Below are positions 5,837 through 6,378 of a stretch of DNA of 6,378 nucleotides, in pieces (the stretch's first letter is position 1; every line of letters begins with the position of its first letter). Source of the stretch: Gammaproteobacteria bacterium UBA4475. Lineage in GTDB: Bacteria; Pseudomonadota; Gammaproteobacteria; Pseudomonadales; Azotimanducaceae. The notes under the pieces were generated by a model. That model was not told the origin of the DNA and searched no databases. It was given only the letters and a program-made list of their open reading frames with translations. The position numbers were made by a program, and so were the translations under genes. The DNA lies in assembly GCA_002389265.1 (NCBI GenBank), contig DGOD01000323.1:1-6378 (forward strand), written 5' to 3'.

Positions 5837-6378
5837 GAGCCCGACCACAGCGCAGACAACACACAAGGCGGCATAAGCCTTGATAACCTTGCCATGCAGG
5901 CACAGGAAGTTTTAGACGGCACATCGGATGATGTGTTAGCGGAGCTGATAGCCCTCAACGGATCTTCGGCAGGCGCAAGACCAAAAGCGCTAATTGGTGT
6001 AAACGACAAACGGGATCATATCATTCATGGTGTACATGATTTGCCCGCAGGCTACACACCATGGATGGTGAAATTCCCGAACAGTCAGGACGGCCTTGAT
6101 GCCGGTGCAATCGAATATGTGTATGCCTTGATGGCAAAAGAAGCAGGCGTTTCCATGCCTGATGTTCATCTTTTCCCAGCGAAGCGCGGCACAGGGTATT
6201 TTGCGATTAAACGTTTTGATCGTGATGGCGACAAACGATACCACATGCACACAGCTTGTGGGTTGTTGCATTCAGATTTCCGTACGCCTTCATTGGATTA
6301 CGAAGATTTGGTTGCGCTGACGGGCATGCTGACCCGTGATGTGCGTGAAGTTGAAAAACTCTATCAACTGGCCGTGTT
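5819..6378 (+). pseudogene. hipA: 5'-truncated HipA-family serine/threonine kinase toxin gene, continuing past the window
   Basis: HipA proteins are kinases, the toxin part of HipBA-type toxin-antitoxin pairs; the E. coli enzyme phosphorylates GltX. The frame reads from TEPDHSADN through the glycine-rich loop SSAGARPKALIG, which corresponds to the E. coli loop with autophosphorylated Ser150. It continues through PWMVKFPN, with the ATP-contacting lysine, and on to FAIKRFDRDGD and TRDVREVEKLYQLAV at the window end. The catalytic Asp region lies beyond the window. The N-terminal subdomain (roughly the first 100 or more residues) is missing: the frame has a stop at 5816-5818. The only possible starts, TTG 5831 and ATG 5894, have no ribosome binding site, and the ATG is inside conserved sequence. 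No hipB-like antitoxin gene is seen upstream. I therefore call it a remnant broken at the element boundary. A short functional HipT-like protein is less likely. Confidence 0.75.

Noticed and set aside
5782..5883. Alternative open frame through the right junction (with N-V-R-Y-L-W-A-D-K) as a frameshifted end of the small ORF or the missing part of hipA
   Set aside because: It has no start signal, does not resemble the HipA region expected before EPD, and runs antiphase through clear hipA coding sequence.
5990..6271. 93-codon minus-strand open frame in the hipA remnant
   Set aside because: The + frame shows continuous HipA-family motifs throughout this stretch, so the opposite frame is a shadow.
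5831..6378. Intact short HipT-like kinase starting at TTG 5831
   Set aside because: HipT proteins do lack the N-terminal subdomain, but here there is no ribosome binding site and no HipS/HipB-type gene upstream, and the break coincides with the element's end.

Overview
The window looks like a small, almost complete integrated mobile element, about 5.8 kb, of the kind found in Proteobacteria (most likely Gammaproteobacteria; moderate GC, Shine-Dalgarno-led genes). It is followed at its right edge by a 5'-truncated HipA-family kinase gene. Nothing here fixes the genus.

Layout: positions 1-342 are non-coding. They hold a helically phased array of AGGGT-type motifs (42-90), a weak terminator-like hairpin, and a candidate integrase promoter with a perfect 7-bp palindrome and three TTGGATAG repeats. 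A DUF4102-type tyrosine recombinase (343-1608) follows, then an unrecognised 281-aa gene 16 bp downstream (1625-2470). After a 70-bp regulatory gap comes a tight gene set: AlpA-like regulator (2541-2747), 816-aa primase-helicase (2740-5190), DUF5681 terminase-small-subunit-like protein (5243-5632) and a 52-aa basic protein (5622-5780). All genes are on the + strand. Overlaps of 8 and 11 bp suggest translational coupling.

Functionally the set is integrase (integration and excision), AlpA (switch or excisionase-type regulator), primase-helicase (autonomous replication after excision) and a TerS-like protein (possible packaging link). There are no capsid, tail, lysis or conjugation genes. This core matches P4/PICI-type phage satellites, and in its minimal size resembles the PICMI class described in Vibrionaceae. 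That assignment is inference from gene content; no helper phage or attachment site is proven.

The most unusual DNA feature is a 9-bp unit (TTAGCARCW-like). It occurs as three tandem copies just inside the 5' end of the primase gene, and again as two inverted plus three direct copies around the primase stop codon. The latter can form a 24-bp-arm hairpin. One stretch is an exact 18-bp inverted match across 2.3 kb. These are candidate replication-origin iterons or primase/regulator binding sites.

The right end (5781 to about 5836) passes abruptly into the central part of a hipA gene that lacks its N-terminal subdomain and any convincing start. This marks the probable element/host junction or an old deletion. 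No matching hipA 5' part is visible at the left end.
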